Shown here: positions 23,633-32,300 of the stretch, piece by piece | Numbering within the stretch: position 1 is the first letter of the stretch | Layout of the letters: each line of letters opens with the position of its first letter | Origin: an uncultured Senegalimassilia sp. | GTDB lineage: Bacteria > Actinomycetota > Coriobacteriia > Coriobacteriales > Eggerthellaceae | Reading direction: 5' to 3' | Assembly (NCBI GenBank): GCA_934630815.1 | Contig: CAKTWI010000022.1 | Coordinates: 1-37,415 of the forward strand | Length of the DNA: 37,415 nucleotides | The notes under the pieces: model-generated | The model's input: only the letters and a program-made list of their open reading frames with translations | Database searches by the model: none | What the model was told of the DNA's origin: nothing | Made by a program: the position numbers and the translations under genes

Positions 23633-23670
23633 CAAAAATGCCCGGCAGGTCACATAGACCTACCGGGCAT
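23633..23670 (-). terminator. Bidirectional terminator between mocA and the NCS2 gene
   Basis: ATGCCCGG at 23638-23645 pairs with CCGGGCAT at 23663-23670, and AGGTC pairs with GACCT inside, across one mismatch. On the minus strand the stem ends in TTTTTGGC. On the plus strand TCTCATC follows. It is strongest for the permease transcript. Confidence 0.82.
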
Positions 23671-23696
23671 TCTCATCATATATGCGTCGCGAAAGG

Positions 23697-25184
23697 CTAT
23701 ACGTCTGCGTCGCTTTGGGTAATTTCCTTATCCTTGGGGAGCACGATGTTCAAGATGATGGCCATGGCCGCCGCGGCAACGATGCCGGAGCCGCCGAAGA
23801 TCAGGCTAACCATCTGGGGAGCGCCTGCCAAAACCGCCGGGTTGGCGCCGATGCCGTAGCCCAGGCCCAAGGCCACCGACACGATGCTCAGATTGCGCGG
23901 GGTCAAAGGCTCGCGCGTGATGAGCTGGATGCCGCTGACCACGATGGAGGCGAACATGATGACGGCCGCGCCGCCCAGAACGGACTGCGGCATGATGGAG
24001 ACCACCGCGCCCAGCTTCGGGCACAAACCGCACAAGATCAGGAACACCGCGCCGCAGGCCAGGGCCTTGCGGTTGACCATCTTCGTCATGGTGACCAGGC
24101 CGACGTTCTGGCTGAACGAGGTGTTCGGCAACACGCCGAACAGGGCCGCCGCGGTGGAGCCCAAGCCGTCGCAGATCACGCCGCCGGAAAGCTCCTTGTC
24201 GGTGGCCTCGCGGTTCATGCCGCCCTGCGTGACGCCGGAGATGTCGCCGACGGTCTCGACGGCGGTGACCACGAACATCACGAGCACGGGGGCGATGGCG
24301 CGCATGTCGAACACAGGCGCCACGGGCAACGGGTTGGGCACGGCGAACCATGCCGCTGCGGCAACCTTATCCCAGTTCAAAACCCATGCCTTCGTATATT
24401 CGACGCCGTTCGCGTCGACACCGGTGGTGGGCAGGACCATGCCCATGATGCCCGCCGCGATATAGCCGACGATGATGCCGACCAAAATGGAGGATGCGCT
24501 CAAAAACCCGGTGGTCGCGTGCTTGACCGCCAAAATGACCACCAGCACGACAAGCGCCAGGCACAGGTTCTCAAACGAGCCGAAGTCCTTGGCGCTGGCG
24601 CCGCCGCCGAAGGTGTTCACGCCGACGCTGATCAGGCTCAAGCCGATGGAGAGCACCACCGTGCCCGTGACCACGGCCGGGAAGAACCGGCGCAGAGGCT
24701 TGAGGAAAAAGCCAAGCACGCCCTCGAACAGGCCGCCGATGATGGAAGCGCCCATGATGGCGCCGTAGGCCAACAGGCCGCCGCCCATGGATGCCGCCAC
24801 GGAGTTGAACACGCCGATGAAGCCTGAGGACGTGCCCATGATGATGGGCACCCTGCCGCCGATGGGGCCGACGCCGAACAGCTGGACCAAAGTCACCACG
24901 CCAGCGATCCACATGGCGTTTTGCAGCAGCGCCAGCTGCACGTCCGCGAACTCCGCGCCCGCAAGGCCGCACGCGCCCGTGACGATCAAAAGCGGCGTCA
25001 AGTTGCCCACGAACATCGCCAGTACGTGCTGCAGGCCCAGCGGAATGGCCTGCGCCAGCGACATGTCGCCCTCGAACGAGAAAACGCCGAGCGACTTTGC
25101 ATTACCGGAGGTTTCCTCCGAAGCAGCGGCCGAGCAATCCTTCTCCTGAGCCTGCTCTACCGCCTCCGGCTTCTCATCTACCAT
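23697..25184 (-). CDS. NCS2-family purine (xanthine/uracil/urate) permease
   Basis: A 495-residue membrane transporter of the NCS2 (nucleobase:cation symporter-2) family with about 12-14 membrane segments. It has a Glu-rich cytoplasmic N-terminus (about 1-45), then GLQHVLAMFVGNLTPLLIV, the FVVTAVETVGDISGVT helix carrying the substrate-site Glu, and PNTSFSQNVGLVTMT, the NCS2 signature. Neighbouring mocA and the hydroxylase operon suggest import of xanthine, urate or hypoxanthine. Two ATGs are six bases apart. The second (25184) has AAGGGGG at a proper distance and is preferred. Substrate preference cannot be read with certainty. Confidence 0.93.
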   Translation of the reverse strand: MVDEKPEAVEQAQEKDCSAAASEETSGNAKSLGVFSFEGDMSLAQAIPLGLQHVLAMFVGNLTPLLIVTGACGLAGAEFADVQLALLQNAMWIAGVVTLVQLFGVGPIGGRVPIIMGTSSGFIGVFNSVAASMGGGLLAYGAIMGASIIGGLFEGVLGFFLKPLRRFFPAVVTGTVVLSIGLSLISVGVNTFGGGASAKDFGSFENLCLALVVLVVILAVKHATTGFLSASSILVGIIVGYIAAGIMGMVLPTTGVDANGVEYTKAWVLNWDKVAAAAWFAVPNPLPVAPVFDMRAIAPVLVMFVVTAVETVGDISGVTQGGMNREATDKELSGGVICDGLGSTAAALFGVLPNTSFSQNVGLVTMTKMVNRKALACGAVFLILCGLCPKLGAVVSIMPQSVLGGAAVIMFASIVVSGIQLITREPLTPRNLSIVSVALGLGYGIGANPAVLAGAPQMVSLIFGGSGIVAAAAMAIILNIVLPKDKEITQSDADV

Positions 25185-25432
25185 GCACATCCCCCTTCCA
25201 AAGGACGGAAACTGCAAAAAAATAGCACCCTGGCGCGTCTTTTTGAAGAAGGTATGGAGTAATTTACACGTACGTGACATTTTCAGGCACGCCCATGGCG
25301 GCCCCAAACGCAAAGCGGGAGCGCCGCCCGTTCGGCAACGCCCCCGCCTACATGCGCCATGAGCGCCTTGCGGCAGCATGCCGACGCCTTCAACGCAAAC
25401 CCGTCATTCAGAAAAGATGCGGCTTCAAGTCA
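25185..25432 (-). promoter_or_regulatory. Upstream region of the permease gene
   Basis: The region directly before the permease is AT-rich from about 25215 to 25290, unlike its surroundings. It contains the perfect palindrome CACGTACGTG at 25267-25276, about 85 bases before the start codon, a candidate operator. I could not fix a good -35/-10 pair. No purine riboswitch core is apparent. The remaining 25290-25432 shows no gene. Confidence 0.35.
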
Positions 25433-25516
25433 AAGAAAACGGCCGCCTCGATTACGGGACGGCCGCAAACATCATGAAAAGAAGCCCCGCTCGCGGAAGC
25501 CGGGCACGTGCCCGGC
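25433..25516 (-). terminator. Terminators after ddh
   Basis: The perfect 18-bp palindrome GCCGGGCACGTGCCCGGC at 25499-25516 lies just after the ddh stop on the minus strand. Further on, CGGCCG at 25460-25465 pairs with CGGCCG at 25440-25445 and is followed on the minus strand by TTTTCTTTG, a fair intrinsic terminator. Confidence 0.6.
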
Positions 25517-25534
25517 CCCTTCGCCGCGCCGCCC

Positions 25535-26512
25535 TTACAGCATGTGGGCGCGCAGCTCCTCGCCGCTTACGGGCGAGAGGTAGGCGGGTGCGATGTCGAA
25601 CACGGTCTTGCAGCCGGTTGCGCCCTCGGACGCCAGACGCGCGACGGCGCGGGCGTAGGACACCAGCACACAGGCGGTGAACTCTGGGTTGGAGCCCAGG
25701 TCGAGCGAGTACTCGATGCGGCAATCGTTGCCGCCGGCCGTGGTGCCCGTGCGGATGACGAAGCCGCCGTGCGGCAGCCCCGCGTGGTCGCGGTCAAGCT
25801 CTTCCTGGCTGATGAAGTTCACCGTGACGTCGTACTCATCGAAGTAGTTCGGCATCTCGACGATCTGCTTCTCCACCGCCTGGGCGTCGGCGCCCTCCTC
25901 GAGCACCACCCAGCACTCGCGCGTGTGCTTCTGGCGCGTGGTCAGCTGCGGGTTGCCGCCGGCGCGCACGGCATCGAGCGCGGCGGGCACGGGGATGGTG
26001 TACTGACGCGCATCGGCCACGCCGGGGATGCGACGCAGCGCGTCGGAGTGCCCCTGGGACACGCCGCGGCCCCAGAACGTGTAGTCCGCGCCCTGCGGCA
26101 AGATGCAGTTGGCGTACAGGCGGTTCAGCGAGAACAGGCCCGGGTCCCAGCCGCAGGAGATGAGCGCGCAGGTACCGGCGTTGCAGGCCGCCGCGTCCAC
26201 GTTCGCGAAATGCGCGGGGATGTTGGCATGCGTGTCGAACGAGTCCACCACGTTGTACAGCGCGGCGTACTTCGGCGTCTGCTCGGGCAGGTCGGTGGCG
26301 CTGCCGCCGCACAGGATGAGCACGTCGATGTCCTCGTTGCCGGTCTCAAGGTCGGCCACGGAACGGACGGGCACGCCCTCGGTGGCGATGCTCACGCTTG
26401 CAGGGTCGCGGCGCGTGTACACCGCTGCGAGCTCCATGTCGTCGTTCTGGCGAATGGCCAGCTCAACGCCACGTCCAAGGTTTCCGTATCCCAAAATGCC
26501 GATGCGAGTCAT
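25535..26512 (-). CDS. ddh: meso-Diaminopimelate dehydrogenase
   Basis: A 325-residue NADP-dependent dehydrogenase that makes meso-diaminopimelate in one step by reductive amination of tetrahydrodipicolinate. The Rossmann loop is GYGNLG at 8-13. It is followed by VYTRRDP (NADP-phosphate contact), LCGGSATDLPEQ, VDSFDTHANIP, SCGWDPGLFSLNR and FWGRGVSQGHSDALR, all typical of Ddh. AAAGGA precedes the ATG at 26512, and the in-frame extension to 26875 is repeat-rich non-coding DNA. It is monocistronic, with terminators after it. Its product feeds lysine synthesis and, in many bacteria, peptidoglycan. Confidence 0.95.
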   Translation of the reverse strand: MTRIGILGYGNLGRGVELAIRQNDDMELAAVYTRRDPASVSIATEGVPVRSVADLETGNEDIDVLILCGGSATDLPEQTPKYAALYNVVDSFDTHANIPAHFANVDAAACNAGTCALISCGWDPGLFSLNRLYANCILPQGADYTFWGRGVSQGHSDALRRIPGVADARQYTIPVPAALDAVRAGGNPQLTTRQKHTRECWVVLEEGADAQAVEKQIVEMPNYFDEYDVTVNFISQEELDRDHAGLPHGGFVIRTGTTAGGNDCRIEYSLDLGSNPEFTACVLVSYARAVARLASEGATGCKTVFDIAPAYLSPVSGEELRAHML

Positions 26513-26705
26513 TTCGCTTCCTTTCCCGATGCGGCGACGCAGGGCCGCGATAGTGCCTGAAAAACGCTTCCATGATACGCGTATCGCGCGCCGAACCCGC
26601 AAGCGTCGCGCAATTTCCGCATACCAACCGTATAGGGAAACGGCCGCGAAGCCGCTCGCGGCACATCTGCAAGCCCGCGCACGGCACGACAGCGAGCACC
26701 CGCTC

Positions 26706-26762
26706 GCAGCGCACCGGCGATGCCCCGTCCGCAGCGCACCGGCGATGCCCCGTCCGCAGCGC
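26706..26762. repeat. 25-bp tandem repeat between divergent ddh and LysR genes
   Basis: The unit, starting GCAGCGCACCGGCGATGCCC, occurs twice without change (26706-26730 and 26731-26755), and a third partial copy follows (GCAGCGC at 26756-26762). Copies lie head to tail in the 351-bp gap between ddh and the LysR gene. The gap is otherwise GC-rich and holds no gene I can support. Exact copies suggest recent slippage or a multi-copy binding site. Confidence 0.85.
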
Positions 26763-26850
26763 CGCAGCCGACCCCCGCACAACACCGCCCAGGCGCGTCC
26801 GCCACGCGTATCGATCCGGCGATATCCTACCGGGTCCCTTCCCTTCCTGC

Positions 26851-26856
26851 TAGAAT
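26851..26856 (+). promoter_or_regulatory. -10 element giving a leaderless LysR mRNA
   Basis: TAGAAT ends seven bases before the ATG at 26864, so transcription would start at or next to the A of the start codon. There is no ribosome-binding sequence (ACGGCCC before ATG). The -35 is weak. Leaderless genes are common in Actinobacteria. Confidence 0.55.
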
Positions 26857-26863
26857 ACGGCCC

Positions 26864-27787
26864 ATGAAACTTCAACAGCTCAGATACGTCATCCAGGTCG
26901 CCGAATCCGGGTCGCTCACCGCGGCGGCGGAGAAGCTCTTCGTCGCGCAGCCCAGCCTTTCTAAAGCGGTCTCGGAGCTTGAGCGCGAGATGGACATCAC
27001 CATCTTCACGCGCTCTCGGACCGGCGTCGTCCCCACCGAGGAGGGCATGCGCTTCCTTTCGCGCGCCCGCCAGGTCATCGAACAGGCCGATCTTCTAGAG
27101 AGCGAATACAAGGGCACCGACCGCATCCGCCGCGTGTTCGGCATCTCCACCCAGCATTACGCCTTCGTGGTGAACGCGTTCGTCTCGCTCGTGCGCGAAT
27201 ACGACCGCAACCGCTACGAGTTCTCGCTGCGCGAGACATCCACCGCCGGCATCATCGACGACGTGCGGGTGCAGCGCAGCGAGCTGGGCGTGCTGTACCG
27301 CTGCGACTTCAACGAAAGCGTCATCTCAAACGTGGTGAAGTCGGCCGACCTGCACTTCGTGCCCCTGTTCCGTGCGAAACCGCACGTGTTCGTCAGCCGC
27401 AACAGCCCGCTGGCGCGCCTTGAGCGCGCAACCCTTGCCGACCTGGCGCCCTACCCGCGCCTGAGCTATGACCAGGGCATCCGCAACTCGCTGTACTATG
27501 CCGAGGAGCTGCATATCGCCGAGGCCGTGGACAAGAGCATCGTGGTGACCGATCGCGCGACGCTGTTCAACCTGATCATCGGCCTTGACGGCTACACCAT
27601 CTCGAGCGGCATCCTCTCCGAGGACCTCAACGGCAGCCAGATCGTGTCCATCCCGCTCGAAAGCCCCGAGCATATGGAGTTGGGATACGCCAAACGCGCC
27701 GACCGCCCGCTGTCCTCAGTGGCCGAGCGCTACCTGCAGCTGCTGCAGGAATACGTGAACGAATACCAACGCGAAGCCGGCGAATAA
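26864..27787 (+). CDS. LysR-family regulator
   Basis: A 307-residue LysR regulator. The helix-turn-helix is in residues 1-60 (LQQLRYVIQVAESGSLTAAAEKLFVAQPSLSKAV, in two parts), followed by the SRSRTGVVPTEEG wing and an effector domain from FGISTQHYAF. It is divergent from ddh and 234 bases upstream of a MetE-like methyltransferase gene on the same strand. It may control either, and the pairing with a methionine-type enzyme is the more usual arrangement. The ATG at 26864 gives the exact LysR N-terminus MKLQQLRYV, and the longer upstream frame runs through the tandem repeat. Confidence 0.9.
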   Translation: MKLQQLRYVIQVAESGSLTAAAEKLFVAQPSLSKAVSELEREMDITIFTRSRTGVVPTEEGMRFLSRARQVIEQADLLESEYKGTDRIRRVFGISTQHYAFVVNAFVSLVREYDRNRYEFSLRETSTAGIIDDVRVQRSELGVLYRCDFNESVISNVVKSADLHFVPLFRAKPHVFVSRNSPLARLERATLADLAPYPRLSYDQGIRNSLYYAEELHIAEAVDKSIVVTDRATLFNLIIGLDGYTISSGILSEDLNGSQIVSIPLESPEHMELGYAKRADRPLSSVAERYLQLLQEYVNEYQREAGE

Positions 27788-27952
27788 GGTAGCTCGCCCT
27801 CGCGCGAGCCCTTCGACGCGCGGCGCGAACGGCGCAAACGGAAGACGAGGCCAGGCCGAGGCGCCTCGCCCGCCGGTACCCGGCACCGCGCACCGCCCGC
27901 GCAGCCCACCCACGCTTCCATTCCTTTTGGCTATGCATATCCCTACCAAACC

Positions 27953-27966
27953 GATAGTTTTCTATC
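27953..27966 (+). promoter_or_regulatory. Inverted repeat before the MetE-like gene
   Basis: GATAG-TTTT-CTATC at 27953-27966 is a perfect inverted repeat with the ATAG/CTAT half-sites often bound by LysR proteins. It lies 55 bases before the start codon in an AT-rich patch after a GC-rich gap with palindromes (for example CGAGGCGCCTCG at 27857-27868). It is a candidate operator for the upstream LysR protein. Confidence 0.45.
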
Positions 27967-28021
27967 ACGCAGGCCTGTGGCATCCTTTCCCTCGCAACAC
28001 GAGCGACGAAAGGACACACCC

Positions 28022-29140
28022 ATGGCCATCACCAACCCTCCCTACGCATATGACATCGTCGGCAGCTTCCTGCGCCCCGAGGCGCTCAAGCAGGCGCGCG
28101 CCGATTTCGCCGCCGGAACCATCACGCGCGAGCAGCTGACCGCCGCCGAGGACGCCGCCATCGCGGACCTGGTGGAGAAGGAAAAGCAAGCGGGCCTCAA
28201 GGCCGCCACCGATGGCGAGTTCCGCCGCGCCATGTGGCACCTCGACTTCCTGGAAGGCCTGCAGAACGTCGAGCACGTCGACGCCGAAACGTGGTCGGTC
28301 GAATTCAAGGGGCCCAAGCCCAAGGGCGCTCAGCTGGTGTTCCGCGACAAGATCGCCTTCGGCGACCACCCGTTCCTGGCTCATTTCGCCAAGCTGCGCG
28401 ACATCGCCGGCGACTATCCCGTGAAGCTGACCATCCCCGCGCCCTCCATGCTGCACCTGATTCCCTGCGTGCGCGGCAAGGCCACGTACCGCCCCATCGA
28501 GCGCTACGTCGATGAGCAGGTGCTCTTCGACGACATCGTCGAAGTGTACCGCGACGCCGTGCGCGCCTTCTACGACCTGGGCTGCCGCTACCTGCAGTTC
28601 GACGACACCAGCTGGGGCGAGTTCTGCGACCCGGCCAAGCGCGAAGCGTACGCCGCCGAGGGCATCGACGTCGACCAGGTGGCGAAGAGCTACGTGGACG
28701 CGATCAACCGCATCCTTGAGGCAAAGCCCGACGACATGACCATCACCACGCACATCTGCCGCGGCAACTTCCGCTCCACGTGGTTCTCCTCCGGCGGCTA
28801 CGAGCCCGTGGCCGAGGTGCTGTTCGGCGGCGCGAACTACGACGGCTTCTTCCTGGAGTACGACTCCGACCGCTCCGGCGATTTCGCCCCGCTGGCGCAC
28901 ATCCGCAACCAGAAGGTGGTATTGGGCCTGGTCACGTCCAAGTTCCCCGAGCTGGAGAACGAGGACGACGTGATTGCGCGCATCCATGAGGCAGCGCAGT
29001 ACGTGCCGCTCGAGCAGCTGCGCCTATCCACGCAGTGCGGATTCTCCTCCACCGAGGAGGGCAACGTGCTCACCGAGGATGACCAGTGGGCCAAGATCGC
29101 CCTGGTGCGACGGGTCGCCGAGTGCGTCTGGGGCGAATAA
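28022..29140 (+). CDS. MetE C-terminal-domain-like methyltransferase (YxjG/YxjH type)
   Basis: A 372-residue single barrel related to the catalytic half of cobalamin-independent methionine synthase. Likely zinc ligands are H244 and C246 in THICRG, E279 in FFLEYDS and C339 in STQCGF. The QFDDTSWGEF strand and the N-terminal DIVGSFLRPE are typical of the short YxjG/YxjH group. Full MetE has about 750 residues with two barrels. Such short proteins are thought to make methionine from homocysteine with an alternative methyl donor, not proven here. GAAAGGA precedes the ATG. A strong terminator follows. Confidence 0.88.
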   Translation: MAITNPPYAYDIVGSFLRPEALKQARADFAAGTITREQLTAAEDAAIADLVEKEKQAGLKAATDGEFRRAMWHLDFLEGLQNVEHVDAETWSVEFKGPKPKGAQLVFRDKIAFGDHPFLAHFAKLRDIAGDYPVKLTIPAPSMLHLIPCVRGKATYRPIERYVDEQVLFDDIVEVYRDAVRAFYDLGCRYLQFDDTSWGEFCDPAKREAYAAEGIDVDQVAKSYVDAINRILEAKPDDMTITTHICRGNFRSTWFSSGGYEPVAEVLFGGANYDGFFLEYDSDRSGDFAPLAHIRNQKVVLGLVTSKFPELENEDDVIARIHEAAQYVPLEQLRLSTQCGFSSTEEGNVLTEDDQWAKIALVRRVAECVWGE

Positions 29141-29170
29141 ACGGCCAACGCACGCAACCGAACCCGATGT

Positions 29171-29210
29171 GTTAGGCCCTGAACAAGGGTTCCGGGCCTA
29201 ACTTGTTTTG
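29171..29210 (+). terminator. Terminator of the MetE-like gene
   Basis: GTTAGGCCC at 29171-29179 pairs exactly with GGGCCTAAC at 29194-29202, and GAAC/GTTC pairs inside across one mismatch. TTGTTTTG follows. Confidence 0.88.
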
Positions 29211-29306
29211 ACACGGGATAACGCCTGACGCAACGCTTATTTCGAAAAATGGCACCGCTCTGACTTTGTGAACCTGCGAAACGGTCCGCTCGAAGCGACC
29301 CCATGG

Positions 29307-29312
29307 TAAAAT
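29307..29312 (+). promoter_or_regulatory. -10 element of the hybrid kinase gene
   Basis: TAAAAT at 29307-29312 predicts a start near 29319, 38 bases before the ATG at 29357. This argues against the in-frame ATG at 29303, which would lie upstream of the transcript. No clear -35 is seen. Confidence 0.4.
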
Positions 29313-29356
29313 CGCCGTTGATTTCAGTCGGGTTCCGCATAGAGCAAAGGCTTGGG

Positions 29357-32300
29357 ATGAACAAGCGCACCACCAGCAAAGGCAGCCAAATCTCGCGCGT
29401 CCTCATAACGGCGCTCACCATCGTGCTCATCTTCCTGTTCCTCGACATCCTGTCGCTGGTCGCAAACATACAAGGCACCGCGCGCGTGGTGAACTACGCC
29501 GGCTTGGTGCGCGGCACCACGCAACGCATCGTGAAGATGGAAGATGCGGGGCTTGCGCAGGACAAGATGATCGAGTCCGTGGATTCCTACATCGATGGAC
29601 TGCGCTATGGAAGCGATGACCTGGATTTGGTGCGCCTTGACGATGAAGCCTATCAGGAGAAGATGACCGAGCTGGCCGACCGCTTCGCCGACCTTCGCAC
29701 CGAGATCGAGCTCGTGCGCGAAGTCGGCTATCAAGACACTGGCATCATCGCGAAAAGCGAGGACTTCTTCGAACTCTGCGACCAGGCCACCGGGCTGGCG
29801 GAGGAATACTCGCAAGAGAAGGCCACCGCGCTCGACCGCCTGGAGAGCATCGTCATAGCCGATATCGTGGCCCTGCTGGCGTTGTTCGCCATCGAGCTTG
29901 TCCGCGCGCTGCGCACCGCGGCCCTGAACAGGCAGCTGCAACGCAAGGTGTACCTTGACGAGGCGACGGGCCTTCCCAACAAGAACAAGTGCGAGGAAAT
30001 CTTGTCACAGGCCAAGCCCATCGGCCCCGAAAGCCCCTTGGCCGTGTTCGTGTTCGATCTGAACAACCTTCGCACCATCAACAACAACCTTGGGCACGAA
30101 AAGGGCGACGAATACATCCGCTCTTTCGCGTTGCAGCTGGCGAAAGCGCAAAGCCCCCTGTGCTTCACCGGCCGCTATGGCGGCGACGAGTTCTTGGCGG
30201 TGCTGCGCGACGCCGATGCCGCACAGGCCGCGGCGCTGCTCGACCGAATACGGCACAACGCCGATGAGTATTCCCAGGCCCATCCCGATATGCCCATCAG
30301 CTACGCCGCCGGCTACGCCCTGTCCAGCGAATTCGAATCCCCCACCATGCGCGATCTGTTCCGCCAAGCGGACAAAAACATGTACATAGACAAGAACAAC
30401 GCGCGCCTTGCCGAGGCAGCGGCGCGCCAACGGCAAAACGAGCGCATCTTGAAGCGCGTTTCCGGCCTTGGCTTCCATTTCTCCAACTGCATATACTGCG
30501 ATGCCAAGCTCGACCAGTACCGCATCCTGCGCACATCATCGAACACGTTTTTAGCCGACAGCGGCAACTACTCGGGCACCGTCGAGCACATCGCATGTTC
30601 GCTGACTTGCGAAGAGCAGCGACCCGAGGTGCGCCGCGCACTGCAGCTGGAAACGCTTCGCGAGCGCCTTACCCCGCAAAGCGAACCTATCGAGCTGATC
30701 TTGCAAAGCCCGGCATGGCGCGGCCGCGTCACCGTGCTGCACCTAGACGATGACGAAGAAGGGGCGCTCCATCACTTTGTGGTCGCCCTCGAGCCGTTCT
30801 CCGACGGAACGGCAAGCGAGAAGCAGCAGCTCTCCCGCTACTACGACCAGCTCAGGCAATCCATCCTCGAGAACAGCGGCGGCTACGTGGACGCGCTGCT
30901 CGATTCGGCGCAGGCGGCATATTCGGTCGACCTGACCAACGATCGGCTTGAGCAGGTGTTCTTCGCGTCCGACGGGGGCTTGGCCGAACCGGACATGCAG
31001 CTACCTTGCTCCTATACGGCCTTCTGCCGCAAACATTCCGGATCCGTCACCGAGGGCACGCTTGAAAGCTATCGGCTCGCAAATTCCTCGGAGAAGCTGC
31101 TTGCGCGTTTCAAAAGCGGCGCGAACGAGGTGACCATCGAATTCTGCGAAACAAGATCGCACGGCAAACCGCAGTGGTTGCAAAAGGTCGTGCTCATGTC
31201 TCAAGATTCGCAATACCGCATCGACACCCATGACGAGCTTCCCGTCGTGCGCGGCATCGTGCTGATCAAAAACACCTCGGCGTTCCATGAGCGGGAACAA
31301 GCGGAAAAGCACCGTCTTGAGCAGGCGCTGCAAACCGCCGACTCAGAGAGCAAGGCGAAAACCGAGTTCATGAACCGCATGAGCCACGACTTCCGCACGC
31401 CCATCAACGGGATTTTGGGCATGCTCAACATCATCGAAGCAAGTGAGCAGGACCCCGCGAAAACCCGCCAATGCCTGGACAAGATCCAGATATCGGCGAA
31501 CCACCTGCTCGACCTTGTCAACGACGTGCTCGATATGAACAAGCTCAGCTCCGGGCAAGCGGTGCTCGAGCAGGACGAGTTCGACCTCCTGGAATTGGCC
31601 GATGACGTGGAATCGCTCGTTGCCGCCCAGATTCTGGAAAGCGGCATTTCCCACGAACGATTCCGCAAAGACGTGAAGCACGCCCAGCTCATCGGCAGCG
31701 ACCTGCGGTTGCGCCAGATCATGCTCAATCTGTTCAGCAACGCCATCAAGTACAACAAGCCCGGCGGCAGGGTGGACACGTACATCACCGAGCTTTCATG
31801 CAACGGCTATACGGCGCTGTTCGAGTTCAAGATCGCCGACACCGGCATCGGCATGAGCAAGGAGTTCGTGTCCGAACACCTTTTCAAGCCGTTCACGCAA
31901 GAGCAAAACGGCGCACGTACCCGTTACCAGGGCACCGGCTTGGGCATGTCCATCGTGAAGACGCTCATCGACGCCATGAACGGCACCATCAGCGTGCAAA
32001 GCACGCCCGATGCTGGAACGGAGATAACCTTCACGCTGCCGTTCAAGATAAACGACAACGCAACGGCGCGCCCCGAATGCGCGCAGGCCGCCCCGCAAGC
32101 CAAGGGTTCCCTTTCCGGCAAGCGCGTGCTGCTGGTCGAGGATAACGACCTGAACATGGAGATCGCCGAGTTCTACCTGGACCACGCCGGCGCCGCCGTG
32201 GTCAAAGCATGGAACGGCAAGGAAGCGGTCCAGATGTTCGCAAGCTCGAAGCCGGGCGCGATCTCGCTGATCTTGATGGACCTGATGATGCCCGTCATGG

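Noticed and set aside
29303..29356. Earlier ATG at 29303 for the hybrid kinase
   Set aside because: It lies upstream of the likely -10 box TAAAAT at 29307 and has no ribosome site, while 29357 has AAAGG.
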